From NCBI RefSeq assembly GCF_017573545.1, contig NZ_JAGEOK010000001.1, forward strand, positions 124,001-188,000: 64,000 nt of DNA, given 5' to 3'. The notes under the pieces were generated by a model, which saw nothing but the letters and a program-made list of their open reading frames with translations, was not told the origin of the DNA and ran no database searches. The DNA comes from Actinomadura nitritigenes. Lineage in GTDB: Bacteria > Actinomycetota > Actinomycetes > Streptosporangiales > Streptosporangiaceae. The position numbers were made by a program, and so were the translations under genes. Of this stretch, positions 36,684 to 44,899 are shown piece after piece; position 1 is the first letter of the stretch, and the number at the start of each line of letters is the position of its first letter.

Positions 36684-36993
36684 CCGTCCAGTGTGGCGGC
36701 AGACGACCGTACCGGTGGCCGCGGGTGATCGTCCATGTGAGAAATGCCACCGCCCCGAAAGGCCGCGTGCGGGTTACGGTGATAGTTGCATCGCGCATTT
36801 CATAAAACGCCTAGAACGCTCTAAAGTTCTACCCGGGAATCGGCCCAGCAACCTCCGCAAAACACCAGGTAAGCAATGCTCCGGACCCGGAAGTTGCTTT
36901 ACCGCTTGGTTTCCCTCACCTCGCCACGTGTGGCGGCAATCGGCGGCCTTTCGCCATAATGAGGCCGTCGTCGCTGGTGCTGGAGGTTCGGTG
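36684..36993 (+). other. AT-rich structured leader upstream of the NERD gene
   Basis: About 310 bp between divergent genes, with clearly lower GC than its surroundings from 36770 to 36960. It contains a perfect stem TAGAAC (36812-36817)/GTTCTA (36826-36831) with an 8-base loop. A longer imperfect stem-loop lies at 36864-36910: ACCA and GGTAAGCAA on the left, TTGCTTTACC and TGGT on the right. These are arranged as in a structured 5' UTR or small RNA. No coding sequence and no known riboswitch class was recognised. Confidence 0.55.
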
Positions 36994-37947
36994 ATGCTCG
37001 GCGAGTCCATCTATATCCGCGGCCGTGAGGCGTTCACCGGCGGATCGCCTCAGGCGGTATACGAGGAGCTGTGGCAGCGCGGCCGAAAAGGCCGGTTGCG
37101 GACCCGTGCAATTCTGGCGATCGCGGCGCTGCTGTTGTGCGGGCTGCTGGTGAACGCCGTTTTCGGAGTCGTGGCGGCCGTTCTGCTTGCGTCCGCTGAC
37201 GCGCTGGTGCACTGGCGGCTGTACAACGCCTCCCGGGTGTGGCGGCGCGGGCGGCGCGGCGTCGAGCGGATGGACCGGACGCTGCGCCTCACGCTGGAGC
37301 GGCGCGGCCACCGGGTGCTGCACGGCCGGGTCGTGCCCGGGCACGAGACCGCGGACGAGCTGGTCGTCGGGCCGGGCGGGGTGTGGCTGGTGCACAACGA
37401 GGCGTGGGCGCCGGACGCGGAGATCTCCCATCACGGCGGCCGCCTGTTCATCGACGGCCGCACCCAGTCGAAGCTGGTGGGCGGGCTGACCGCGCGGGCC
37501 GCGGAGGCGGCGCGGCTGATCTCCGGCAAGTACGGCGCTCCGGTGACGGTGACGCCCGTCCTGGCGGTGCACGGCGGCAAGCTGGCCAGGTCCCCGTTCA
37601 CCGCGGACGGGATCGTGTTCGCGCCGCCGCTGCGGCTGGTGCGCTGGATGCGCCGCAACCCGGTCGCCGAGCACTCCGCGGAGGAGGTCGAGGCGATCGC
37701 GCGGGCCGCGGTCCACAGCCTGCCGATCGGCGGGCGCACCATGACCGACGCTCCCCCGCCGCCGTCGCGGGTCGCCGCGAAACCAGCGGCCGACACCCCC
37801 GTGACCGCCAAACCCGTGACCGCCGACCCTGTGACCGCGGGCCCCGTGACGGCCGAGCCCGCCGACCCTTCCCCGGCGGAAGCCGCTCCCGCGGAGGTCG
37901 CCGCCGGTGAGGCCGGTGGCGGTGACGCGGTCACCACGGCGGCCTGA
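36994..37947 (+). CDS. NERD (nuclease-related) domain membrane protein
   Basis: A 317-residue protein. A short N-terminal segment (MLGESIYIRGREAFTGG) is followed by one long or two short hydrophobic helices (about 38-72). A basic stretch and a NERD-like domain come next (about 95-205): LERRGHRVLHGRVVPGHETA, then DELVVGPGGVWLVHNEAW. The C-terminus from about 250 is low-complexity, with repeated VTA-x-P units, so it is probably disordered. NERD domains resemble restriction-type nucleases, but activity here is unproven. The ATG at 36994 has GGAGG 7 bases upstream. Downstream genes point the other way. Confidence 0.78.
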   Translation: MLGESIYIRGREAFTGGSPQAVYEELWQRGRKGRLRTRAILAIAALLLCGLLVNAVFGVVAAVLLASADALVHWRLYNASRVWRRGRRGVERMDRTLRLTLERRGHRVLHGRVVPGHETADELVVGPGGVWLVHNEAWAPDAEISHHGGRLFIDGRTQSKLVGGLTARAAEAARLISGKYGAPVTVTPVLAVHGGKLARSPFTADGIVFAPPLRLVRWMRRNPVAEHSAEEVEAIARAAVHSLPIGGRTMTDAPPPPSRVAAKPAADTPVTAKPVTADPVTAGPVTAEPADPSPAEAAPAEVAAGEAGGGDAVTTAA

Positions 37948-38079
37948 CCCGCCCCGCCGACGACGGGACCAGAACCGATGATCGTGTTGGAGAGGAACGA
38001 GCTCCGCGCGCCCCCCGGGACCGGCGCGGGACCGGCGGGCGCGCGGTTCCACTCCGGCGGGGCGGGGCGGCTCGAAGGA

Positions 38080-38553
38080 TCAGCCGCCGGCGCTCGCGCG
38101 GCGGGCGGTGCGGCGCAGCCACAGCAGCCCCACCACCGGCAGGACCAGCGGGACGAACCCGTACCCCTCGCCGTACCCGGACCAGACCGTGGCGTCCGGG
38201 AACGCCGCGCGGTCGACCAGGCTGAGCGTGCCGATCGCCAGGACGCCGGCCAGCTCCACCGAGCAGGCCGTGACGGCGACCCGGAACGACGTCCGGCCGC
38301 CGCGGGCCAGCGCGACCGTCGCCAGGACGTAGACGGCCGCGGCGAACGCCGACAGGGAGTAGGCCAGCGGCGCGTCGGAGAACTTGGTGCCGATCTGCAC
38401 GCCCGCGCGCGCGCCGGCCGCGAGCGCGAAGATCGCGTAGACGGCGACGAGCAGCCGGCCGGGGCCGCTGCCGGTGCCGGTGCGGACCCGCTCGCCGCCG
38501 GGACGGGCGGCGGCGGCCGGTTCGCCGGTGACGCCGGTGTCGGGCTCAGGCAC
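38080..38553 (-). CDS. Four-helix membrane protein of unknown function
   Basis: A 157-residue protein with a polar Gly/Pro/Arg N-terminus (about 30 residues), then four hydrophobic helices and a short basic tail. Small-residue helices such as LLVAVYAIFALAAGARAG are followed by YSLSAFAAAVYVLATVALA. No functional motif is seen. It overlaps the upstream membrane-protein gene by 8 bp, so the two are likely co-translated partners. Confidence 0.7.
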   Translation of the reverse strand: MPEPDTGVTGEPAAAARPGGERVRTGTGSGPGRLLVAVYAIFALAAGARAGVQIGTKFSDAPLAYSLSAFAAAVYVLATVALARGGRTSFRVAVTACSVELAGVLAIGTLSLVDRAAFPDATVWSGYGEGYGFVPLVLPVVGLLWLRRTARRASAGG

Positions 38554-38908
38554 TGCCGCTCCACAGCTGGTTCATTCGGACGATCATGACGGCGACGGCG
38601 ACGCCGGCGACCACCAGCACCGCGGAGCCCCACCGGGTCCGCTCCAGCAGCCCCCAGACGGCGCCCGCGACCGGGATCACCAGGACGGCCAGCAGGTAGC
38701 CGATGAACGTGGCGGGGTGCTTCGGCCCCTCGTCGCCCGACAGCTTGACGGACCCGACGACGGCCTGCGCGATCAGCAGCACCTCCAGCACCCCGAGCCC
38801 GATCAGGTCGGGAAGCCCCATCGCGCGCCCGCGCAGCGCCGTCACCAGCGCGTACACGGCGATGAGGAGCGCCACCGCGATGATCGCGGCGGCCAGGGCG
38901 GTCGTCAC
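38546..38908 (-). CDS. Small four-helix membrane protein
   Basis: A 120-residue predicted integral membrane protein with four hydrophobic helices and short loops (VKLSGDEGPKHPATFIG is the main polar loop). The GTG at 38908 lies 7 bases after a TACTCT -10 box, so the mRNA is probably leaderless. It overlaps the next gene by 8 bp. Function unknown. Confidence 0.7.
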   Translation of the reverse strand: MTTALAAAIIAVALLIAVYALVTALRGRAMGLPDLIGLGVLEVLLIAQAVVGSVKLSGDEGPKHPATFIGYLLAVLVIPVAGAVWGLLERTRWGSAVLVVAGVAVAVMIVRMNQLWSGSA

Positions 38909-38915
38909 GCCCTAG

Positions 38916-38921
38916 AGAGTA
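38916..38921 (-). promoter_or_regulatory. -10 box for a leaderless transcript
   Basis: TACTCT on the minus strand is 7 bases before the GTG at 38908. There is no room for a ribosome site. Confidence 0.45.
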
Positions 38922-38970
38922 CTACCGGCTGTAGAGCACGCGGTCCGCGCACGGCTCCGGCCATGGCAGC

Positions 38971-39702
38971 ATGGCGACCGTGAATGCGCTGCAGTGGCTC
39001 AACCTGACCCGGCACGGTGAGAGCACCGGCAACCTCGCCTACCAGGCCGTGGAGGGCACGGACGCGGAGGAGACGGGGATCCCCGAGCGCGACGCGGACG
39101 TCCCGCTGTCGGAGCGGGGCCGGGCACAGTCGGCGGCGCTGGGCCGCTGGCTCGCCGCGCTCCCCGAGGACGAGCGGCCGACGCACGTCGCGGTGTCCCC
39201 CTACCTGCGGACCCTCGACACCGCGCGCCTCGCGCTCGCCGAGATGCCCTACGCCCGCCCGCAGGACCCGGGCGGCCTGCGGATGACGGTGGACGAGCGG
39301 ATCCGCGACCGCGAGCAGGGCATCCTGCAGGGCCTCACCTGGATCGGTGTGCAGCGCCGGTACCCGGACGAGGCCGACCGGCTGAAGCGGCTCGGCAAGT
39401 TCTACTATCGGCCGCCGGGCGGGGAGTCCTGGGCGGACCTGGCGCTTCGGCTGCGCAGCTTCTACCGCGACCTGGAGGCCGAAGCCCCCGGCGGCCGGGC
39501 GCTGGTGGTGACCCACGACGCGATCGTGGTGATGACCCGGTACCTGGTGGAGGGCCTGACGGAGCAGCAGGTGCTCGAAGTGGAGAAGGAGCCGGTCGCG
39601 AACGCGTCGCTGACGCGGTGGCGGCACGACGGCGGCGGGCTGAGCGCCGTCTGCTACAACGAGTGCACGCACCTGGTCGACGCCGGCGTCGGCTCCCCCT
39701 GA
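38971..39702 (+). CDS. Histidine phosphatase family protein
   Basis: A 243-residue phosphoglycerate-mutase-like phosphatase. NLTRHGESTGN supplies the phospho-accepting His in the RHG motif, HVAVSPYLRTLDTARLA the second Arg, REQGILQG the acid region and LVVTHDAIV the second His. It hydrolyses phosphate monoesters, but the substrate is not evident. The ATG at 38971 is taken; a GTG three codons later (38980) would also fit, and no clear ribosome site decides between them. Convergent with the GAF regulator. Confidence 0.9.
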   Translation: MATVNALQWLNLTRHGESTGNLAYQAVEGTDAEETGIPERDADVPLSERGRAQSAALGRWLAALPEDERPTHVAVSPYLRTLDTARLALAEMPYARPQDPGGLRMTVDERIRDREQGILQGLTWIGVQRRYPDEADRLKRLGKFYYRPPGGESWADLALRLRSFYRDLEAEAPGGRALVVTHDAIVVMTRYLVEGLTEQQVLEVEKEPVANASLTRWRHDGGGLSAVCYNECTHLVDAGVGSP

Positions 39703-39723
39703 CCCCGGCCGCTCGCTCCGGGT

Positions 39724-41151
39724 CTAGTCGTCGAGCAGGAGGGCGCGGCGGGCGGCGACCGCCGGCAGCCGCGGGTCGTCCTGCGGCAGGACCTCCCTGA
39801 GCCGCTCCAGCGCCTCCAGGTCCGCGCGGCCCTGCTCGGTCTGGGCGTAGGTCCACAGCGCGTCGGCGCCGCCCCGGGCCAGCACGGACCGGCGGAACCG
39901 CACCGCCAGCTCGTCGCGCTCGGCGCGCACGGCGGGCGCGTCCGAGCGGGGCAGCAGCTCGCCGTCGTAGAGCCGGACGGCCCCGGCGACGTCGCCCTCG
40001 TCCAGCACCCGCCGGACGGTGAGGAAGTCGGCGTCGATCGCGCAGTCCAGCCGGTACGGCTTGGCGCGGACGACGCCGCCGAGCTGCGCCCGCAGCCGGT
40101 GGATCTCGGCGCGGACCGTCACCGGGCTGCCGTCGTCGCCGTACAGGTGCCACGACAGCCGGTCGCCGCTGAGGCCCTCGGGGTGCAGCGCGAGCAGCGC
40201 GAGGATCTCGGCGTGCCGCAGCGACAGCGGCAGGTGGACGCCGTCGAGCCGCGCGGACGGCTGGTCGGTGCCGAGCAGCGCGAGGGTGAGCAGCGGCCGC
40301 CGGTCCTGGACGGGCCGGTCCGCGGCGGGGTCGCGCCCGTCGCCGGAGTCGGCGCCGGCCCGCGGCCGCAGCAGGTACACCTCGCCGAGGGGCTCGGCGA
40401 GCGCGACGCGGCCGTCGGGCAGGGTGACGGCGCCGCCCTCGGACGGCACGGCCAGCCGCATGCCCCGCCAGTCCTCGCGGCGGGCGGCGAGGACCCGCCC
40501 GGACGCGGTGACCAGCACCCCGGCGCCGCGCAGGTGCCCGAGGAACCGCTCGCGCAGCCGCTCGTCGCGGCGCCGCATGTCGACCTCCAGCCGCGCCTCG
40601 GCGAGCCGCGCGGCGGCGGCGACCAGCGCGACCGTCGCCGGGTGCAGCGTCTCGACGGTGGCGCTGACGTCGATGCAGCCGATGATCCGTCCGGTGTCGG
40701 GATCGGTGATCGGCGCGCCGGCGCAGGACCAGCGGTGCAGGACGTGCGCGACGTGCTCGGTGGCGTAGACGTACTCGGCGCGGCCGGTGGCGAGGGCGGT
40801 GCCGATGCCGTTGGTGCCGACGGCCGCCTCCGACCAGCAGAACCCCTCCATCAGCCCGATCCGCTCGGCCTCCCGGCGGACGGCGGGCGGCCCCTGCGTC
40901 CACAGCGCGCGCCCCGCCTCGTCGGTGATCACCATCAGGTGCTCGGTCTCGTCGGCGACGTGCCGCAGCAGGTCGCGCAGCAGCGGCAGGTGCGGGTCGA
41001 GCGGGTGGGCGCCGCGGGCGTCGGCGACGGTGTCGCGGTCGAACACCAGCGGCGCCGCCGCGATCCCGGCGGCCACGCCGGCGGCGCGCGAGCGCCGCCA
41101 CGACTCGGCGATCGGCGGGCGCGCGGCGACCACCTGGTTCTGCACCACCAT
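39724..41151 (-). CDS. GAF-domain transcriptional regulator
   Basis: A 475-residue cytoplasmic regulator. The N-terminal part resembles the sensory half of AcoR-like activators. It begins IAESWRRSRAAGV and has a GAF domain at about 65-190: HLMVITDEAGRALWTQGPP, GTNGIGTALATGRAEYVYAT and GRIIGCIDVSATV. No sigma-54 AAA domain follows. The C-terminal half has a winged-helix-like segment (LSLRHAEILALLALHPEGLS, ... VTVRAEIHRLRAQLG), which suggests direct DNA binding. This architecture is common in actinomycetes near aldehyde dehydrogenase genes, but no such gene is adjacent here. The upstream region has an 11-bp-spaced GCAACGTG repeat that may be its site. Confidence 0.82.
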   Translation of the reverse strand: MVVQNQVVAARPPIAESWRRSRAAGVAAGIAAAPLVFDRDTVADARGAHPLDPHLPLLRDLLRHVADETEHLMVITDEAGRALWTQGPPAVRREAERIGLMEGFCWSEAAVGTNGIGTALATGRAEYVYATEHVAHVLHRWSCAGAPITDPDTGRIIGCIDVSATVETLHPATVALVAAAARLAEARLEVDMRRRDERLRERFLGHLRGAGVLVTASGRVLAARREDWRGMRLAVPSEGGAVTLPDGRVALAEPLGEVYLLRPRAGADSGDGRDPAADRPVQDRRPLLTLALLGTDQPSARLDGVHLPLSLRHAEILALLALHPEGLSGDRLSWHLYGDDGSPVTVRAEIHRLRAQLGGVVRAKPYRLDCAIDADFLTVRRVLDEGDVAGAVRLYDGELLPRSDAPAVRAERDELAVRFRRSVLARGGADALWTYAQTEQGRADLEALERLREVLPQDDPRLPAVAARRALLLDD

Positions 41152-41221
41152 CAGCGCCTTTCCCCTGCGGAGACAACCTCGACGGGTTTGAGGATCGGCC
41201 CATCGGGCGGGCCGTGCAACC

Positions 41222-41294
41222 GGTTCGGGGGAACCCGGACGGGCAGGTTACGGCACCGTCCGTGATCGGTCGGTCGCAACGTGCATGCAACGTG
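41222..41294. promoter_or_regulatory. Repeats upstream of the GAF regulator
   Basis: An inverted repeat GGTTC-N4-GAACC (41222-41235) and a direct repeat GCAACGTG at 41276-41283 and 41287-41294 lie in the divergent gap. The direct repeats are one helical turn apart. They are plausible regulator-binding sites. Confidence 0.4.
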
Positions 41295-41438
41295 GAGGGG
41301 CCTAGCGTTCCGTCCCGCTGGGAGCCGAGGGCCATCCTGTGGGCCTCGCCGTCCCGAGCGCGTCCGGGGGGAATGCGCACGGGGCGGCGGGCCGGGCCCG
41401 TGCGCGCCGCTCCCGCGGATGAGGGGGAATGGAGATCT

Positions 41439-41693
41439 ATGCTCTGCCTGACGTGTCACCGGGTGCGCCCGGCGCTCGACCGGACGGACTACACCGCCGA
41501 CCGTGCCCTGCTCATCGTCCGCCGCGGCCTGTGCGCCTGCGGCGCCCCGCCGGCCCGCCCCGGACGCAGGCGGCGGACGGGCGGCGCGCCCGCCGAGGCG
41601 CCCGGGAGCGCGACCGTTCAAACCCCGGGAACCGGACCGAAACCGGTGAACAACACCGGAAGTACATCTCCCGTTTCCCGGCGGTTCGCCTAG
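41439..41693 (+). CDS. Small protein with N-terminal cysteine pairs
   Basis: An 84-residue ORF starting MLCLTCHRVRPALDR, with Cys-x2-Cys at residues 3-6 and Cys-x-Cys (LCACG) near residue 32. This could be a small zinc-ribbon. The remainder is Pro/Gly/Arg/Ser-rich and probably disordered. GGAG lies 4 bases upstream. Third-position GC over the first 45 codons is high, as in real genes here. No family was recognised, and it could still be spurious. Confidence 0.45.
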   Translation: MLCLTCHRVRPALDRTDYTADRALLIVRRGLCACGAPPARPGRRRRTGGAPAEAPGSATVQTPGTGPKPVNNTGSTSPVSRRFA

Positions 41694-41732
41694 AGTTTAA
41701 GGAGAACCACTCGACAGCCCCTGGGGGGAGCC

Positions 41733-42335
41733 ATGACCGTGATCCCGGGTCTCGTCCGCCGCGCCGCCACCGAGGCGGAGCACCGGCTGCGCGCCGGTGC
41801 CGGTCTGCTCGTCAGATTCGGCCGGGACCTGGAACGGTCGGCGGAACTGGAACGGTTCCTGCCCGTCCACGGGGAGCGGGTGCGCCTGCTGGAGGATACC
41901 GTCCGGGAGCAGGACGCGGCGCTGCGCACCCGCGATGAGGAGGTGCGCGGGCTGCGCGCCGAGCTCGACTCGCTGGTCGCGCAGCTGAACGACCGGCTGC
42001 TGCCGCGCATCGACGAGCGCATGGACGACACCGAGCGCGACCTGGCGGCGGTCGCCACCAGCCTGATCCGCACCGGCCGCGACACCGCCGGGCACGACGC
42101 CCGGATCGAGGCGGCCGAGCGGCGGATCGGCGACCTGCGCACCAGGCTCTCGCAGCTGGAGCAGCGCACGGGCCTGTGGCGGGACCTGCAGGCGACCGTC
42201 GCGCGGCTCGGCGAGGAGGTGGACGCGCTGCGCGCCCGGGCGGCGCTGCGCGCGGCCGAGCCGCCCGCGGCCGAACCGGCGGTGGCGCCCGTCGCCCCGG
42301 TCGTCCCCGACCACGTCGCCGACCGTCCCGCCTGA
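41733..42335 (+). CDS. Coiled-coil protein of unknown function
   Basis: A 200-residue, highly charged protein dominated by heptad-repeat coiled coil from about residue 30 to 175 (RVRLLEDTVREQDAALRTRD; RIGDLRTRLSQLEQRTGLWR). A Pro/Ala/Val-rich C-terminal tail follows. There is no signal peptide or membrane segment. GGGGGGAGCC precedes the ATG. It may be a scaffold or structural protein; its neighbours give no hint. Confidence 0.7.
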   Translation: MTVIPGLVRRAATEAEHRLRAGAGLLVRFGRDLERSAELERFLPVHGERVRLLEDTVREQDAALRTRDEEVRGLRAELDSLVAQLNDRLLPRIDERMDDTERDLAAVATSLIRTGRDTAGHDARIEAAERRIGDLRTRLSQLEQRTGLWRDLQATVARLGEEVDALRARAALRAAEPPAAEPAVAPVAPVVPDHVADRPA

Positions 42336-42369
42336 GCCGGCGGCCGGTGCCCGCGCTCGCGGCATTCGG

Positions 42370-42375
42370 GACAAT
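42370..42375 (+). promoter_or_regulatory. -10-like box before threonine aldolase gene
   Basis: GACAAT ends 6 bases before the ATG at 42382, the spacing seen for other probable leaderless genes in the window. The first base deviates from TANNNT. GGGGG lies too close to the ATG to be a ribosome site. Confidence 0.35.
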
Positions 42376-42381
42376 GGGGGC

Positions 42382-43431
42382 ATGACCTTCGCCATTCCCG
42401 ATCCCAGGCGCGGCTTCGCCAGCGACAACCAGGCCAGCGTCCACCCCGAGATCCTCGCCGCGCTGGCGGCGGTGAACGAGGGGCATCAGCCCGCCTACGG
42501 CGACGACGCCGTGACCGCGCGGCTCCGCGAGGTCGTGCGGGGGCACTTCGGCGCCGCGGCGGAGGTGTTCCCGGTGTTCAACGGGACGGGCGCGAACGTG
42601 GTGTCGCTCCAGGCGATGTCGAAGCCGTGGAGCGCGGTGGTGTGCCCGGAGTCGGCGCACATCAACACCGACGAGTGCGGCGCGTCCGAGAAGATCGCCG
42701 GGCTGAAGCTGATCACGGTTCCGGCCCCGGACGGGAAGCTGACGCCCGAGCTGGTCGAGCGGTACGCGGCGGGGTTCGGCAACATCCAGCGCCGCCAGCC
42801 GTCCGCGGTGTCGATCACGCAGAGCACCGAGCTCGGCACCGTGTACACCCCCGAGGAGGTCGCGGCGGTCGCCGCCGCGGCGCACGAGCGGGGCCTCGGC
42901 GTCCACATGGACGGCGCCCGGATCGCCAACGCCGCCGCCGCGCTCGGGGTGCCGATGCGGGCGTTCACCACCGACGCGAGCGTGGACGTGCTGTCGTTCG
43001 GCGGCACCAAGAACGGGCTGCTGCTGGGCGAGGCGATCGTCGTGCTGAACCCGGACGCCGTCGAGGGGCTGGCGTTCCTGCGCAAGTCGAGCATGCAGCT
43101 GGCGTCGAAGATGCGGTACGTGTCGGCGCAGCTCGTCGCGCTGCTGGAGGGGGACCTGTGGCTGCGCAACGCCGCGCACGCCAACGCGATGGCGCGGCGG
43201 CTGGCGGACGCGGCGCGCGCGCTCCCCGGCGTGCGGGTCACCCAGGACGTGCAGGCCAACACGGTGTTCGCGATCGTGCCGAAGGACGCGGCGGAGCGGC
43301 TGCGCAAGCGGTTCGCGTTCTACACCTGGGACGAGCGGACGGGCGAGGTCCGCTGGGTGTGCTCGTTCGACACCACCGAGGGCGACGTGGACGCGTTCGC
43401 GGCGGCCCTCGCGGAGGAGCTGGACGGCTGA
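42382..43431 (+). CDS. Low-specificity L-threonine aldolase / beta-eliminating lyase family PLP enzyme
   Basis: A 349-residue fold-type I PLP enzyme. FASDNQASVHPEILAALAAV at the start, HINTDECGASEKIAG, GVHMDGARIANAAAALG (with the Asp that contacts the PLP ring) and SFGGTKNGLLLG with Lys210 as the Schiff-base lysine match threonine aldolases. It would split L-threonine or similar beta-hydroxy amino acids into glycine and an aldehyde. Length and motifs are complete. A related lyase specificity is possible. Confidence 0.88.
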   Translation: MTFAIPDPRRGFASDNQASVHPEILAALAAVNEGHQPAYGDDAVTARLREVVRGHFGAAAEVFPVFNGTGANVVSLQAMSKPWSAVVCPESAHINTDECGASEKIAGLKLITVPAPDGKLTPELVERYAAGFGNIQRRQPSAVSITQSTELGTVYTPEEVAAVAAAAHERGLGVHMDGARIANAAAALGVPMRAFTTDASVDVLSFGGTKNGLLLGEAIVVLNPDAVEGLAFLRKSSMQLASKMRYVSAQLVALLEGDLWLRNAAHANAMARRLADAARALPGVRVTQDVQANTVFAIVPKDAAERLRKRFAFYTWDERTGEVRWVCSFDTTEGDVDAFAAALAEELDG

Positions 43432-43556
43432 CCTGCGACGCGTCCCCCCGGCCGGGCCGGGACGTCCCGATCAACGGGAGGCAAGCGAACGCTTCTTAGG
43501 TCCGGCGGGTTATCGTGGCCCCGAACTGGATTCGGTATCAGGAGGGCGAGCCCGAG

Positions 43557-44750
43557 ATGACCAACCGCACCTTCGTCGTGGGCGTGGGCATGACCAAGTT
43601 CGAGAAGCCGGGCTCCCGCGACTGGGACTACCCCGACATGGCCAAGGAGGCCGTCGGCAACGCGCTGGCGGACGCCGGCGTCCCCTACGACAAGATCGAG
43701 ATGGCGTACGCCGGCTCGATGTACGGGTCGATGGGGCAGCGCGCCCTCTACGAGACCGGCATGACCGGCATCCCGGTGATGACCGTCATGAACGCCTGCG
43801 CCACCGGGTCCAGCGCCCTGTTCCTGGCCCGGCAGGCCGTCCGCGGCGGGCTCGCCGACTGCGCGCTCGCGCTCGGCATGGAGAAGATGAAGAAGGGCTC
43901 GCTCGGCGCGGGCGTCGGCGAGTCCAAGGTCACCATCATCGACCACCACCTGCGGTCGATGACCGCGGGCCGCGAGTGGGAGCTGGACAAGGCGCCGATG
44001 CCGCAGATGTTCGGCAACGCCGGCCGCGAGCACATGGAGAAGTACGGCTCCACCCCCGAGCACTACGCGTGGATCGGCTGGAAGAACCACAAGCACTCGG
44101 TGAACAACCCGTACGCGCAGTTCCAGACCGAGTACTCGCTCGACGACGTCAAGAACGCCACGATGATCTTCGACCCGCTGACCAAGCTGCAGTGCTCGCC
44201 GACCTCCGACGGCGCCGCCGCCGCGGTCGTGGTCAGCGAGCGGTTCGTCGACGAGCACGGGCTGTGGGACCAGGCCGTCGAGATCGCCGGCCACCACATC
44301 GCCACCGACACCGCCGAGAGCTTCGCCGACCACTCCTCCATCCAGGTCGTCGGGTTCGGCGTCTCGCAGCGCGCCGCGAGGAAGGCGATGGACGAGGCGC
44401 AGGTGTCGATCGAGGACGTCGACGTCATCGAGCTGCACGACTGCTTCAGCGCCAACGAGCTGATCACCTACGAGGCGCTCGGCATGGCCGGCGTCGGCGA
44501 GGGCCACAAGCTGGTCGACGACAAGGCCACCACCTACGGCGGCAAGTGGGTCGTCAACCCGTCCGGCGGCCTGATCTCCAAGGGCCACCCGCTGGGCGCG
44601 ACCGGCCTCGCCCAGTGCGCCGAGCTGACCTGGCAGCTGCGCGGCAAGGCCGGCGACAGGCAGGTCGAGGGCGCCCGCGTCGCCCTGCAGCACAACATCG
44701 GCCTCGGCAGCGCCTGCGCCGTCGCCGTCTACAAGCCCGCCTCCGCCTGA
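43557..44750 (+). CDS. Thiolase-family lipid-transfer protein (SCP-x type)
   Basis: A 397-residue non-condensing or thiolytic thiolase-like enzyme. The nucleophile Cys81 lies in [23 protein letters not shown] carries the second conserved Cys/His region and [11 protein letters not shown] places the active-site His at 344. The SCP-x-type thiolases act in beta-oxidation of branched or sterol side chains. The family is often annotated as lipid-transfer protein. AGGAGG lies 11 bases upstream of the ATG. It is a single gene, followed by a repeat element and a strong hairpin. Confidence 0.91.
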   Translation: MTNRTFVVGVGMTKFEKPGSRDWDYPDMAKEAVGNALADAGVPYDKIEMAYAGSMYGSMGQRALYETGMTGIPVMTVMNACATGSSALFLARQAVRGGLADCALALGMEKMKKGSLGAGVGESKVTIIDHHLRSMTAGREWELDKAPMPQMFGNAGREHMEKYGSTPEHYAWIGWKNHKHSVNNPYAQFQTEYSLDDVKNATMIFDPLTKLQCSPTSDGAAAAVVVSERFVDEHGLWDQAVEIAGHHIATDTAESFADHSSIQVVGFGVSQRAARKAMDEAQVSIEDVDVIELHDCFSANELITYEALGMAGVGEGHKLVDDKATTYGGKWVVNPSGGLISKGHPLGATGLAQCAELTWQLRGKAGDRQVEGARVALQHNIGLGSACAVAVYKPASA

Positions 44751-44756
44751 CCGGCG

Positions 44757-44825
44757 CCTGGAGCGGAGCGGAAGGCGTCGGTCAGGCGTCTCTTGCCGGG
44801 GGGGTGTGGGGGGTCGTCCCCCCAC
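44757..44825 (+). repeat. Interspersed GGGGGGTCGTCCCCCC element, copy 3
   Basis: A few bases after the thiolase stop, GAGCGGAGCGGAAGG is followed by GGGGGGGTGTGGGGGG and the hairpin GGGGGGTCGTCCCCCC. The order matches the copies after lutC and rhaQ. Confidence 0.6.
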
Positions 44826-44853
44826 CTGATACTGACTCGGCGTGCTACCGGGA

Positions 44854-44883
44854 GGCCCCGGCGCGATCATCGCGCCGGGGGCC
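44854..44883. terminator. Strong hairpin between convergent genes
   Basis: GGCCCCGGCGCGAT (44854-44867) pairs with ATCGCGCCGGGGGCC (44869-44883), with one bulged G. It lies 16 bp from the stop of the convergent amidohydrolase gene and can serve both strands. Confidence 0.75.
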
Positions 44884-44899
44884 TTCCGCGTCGCCGGGG

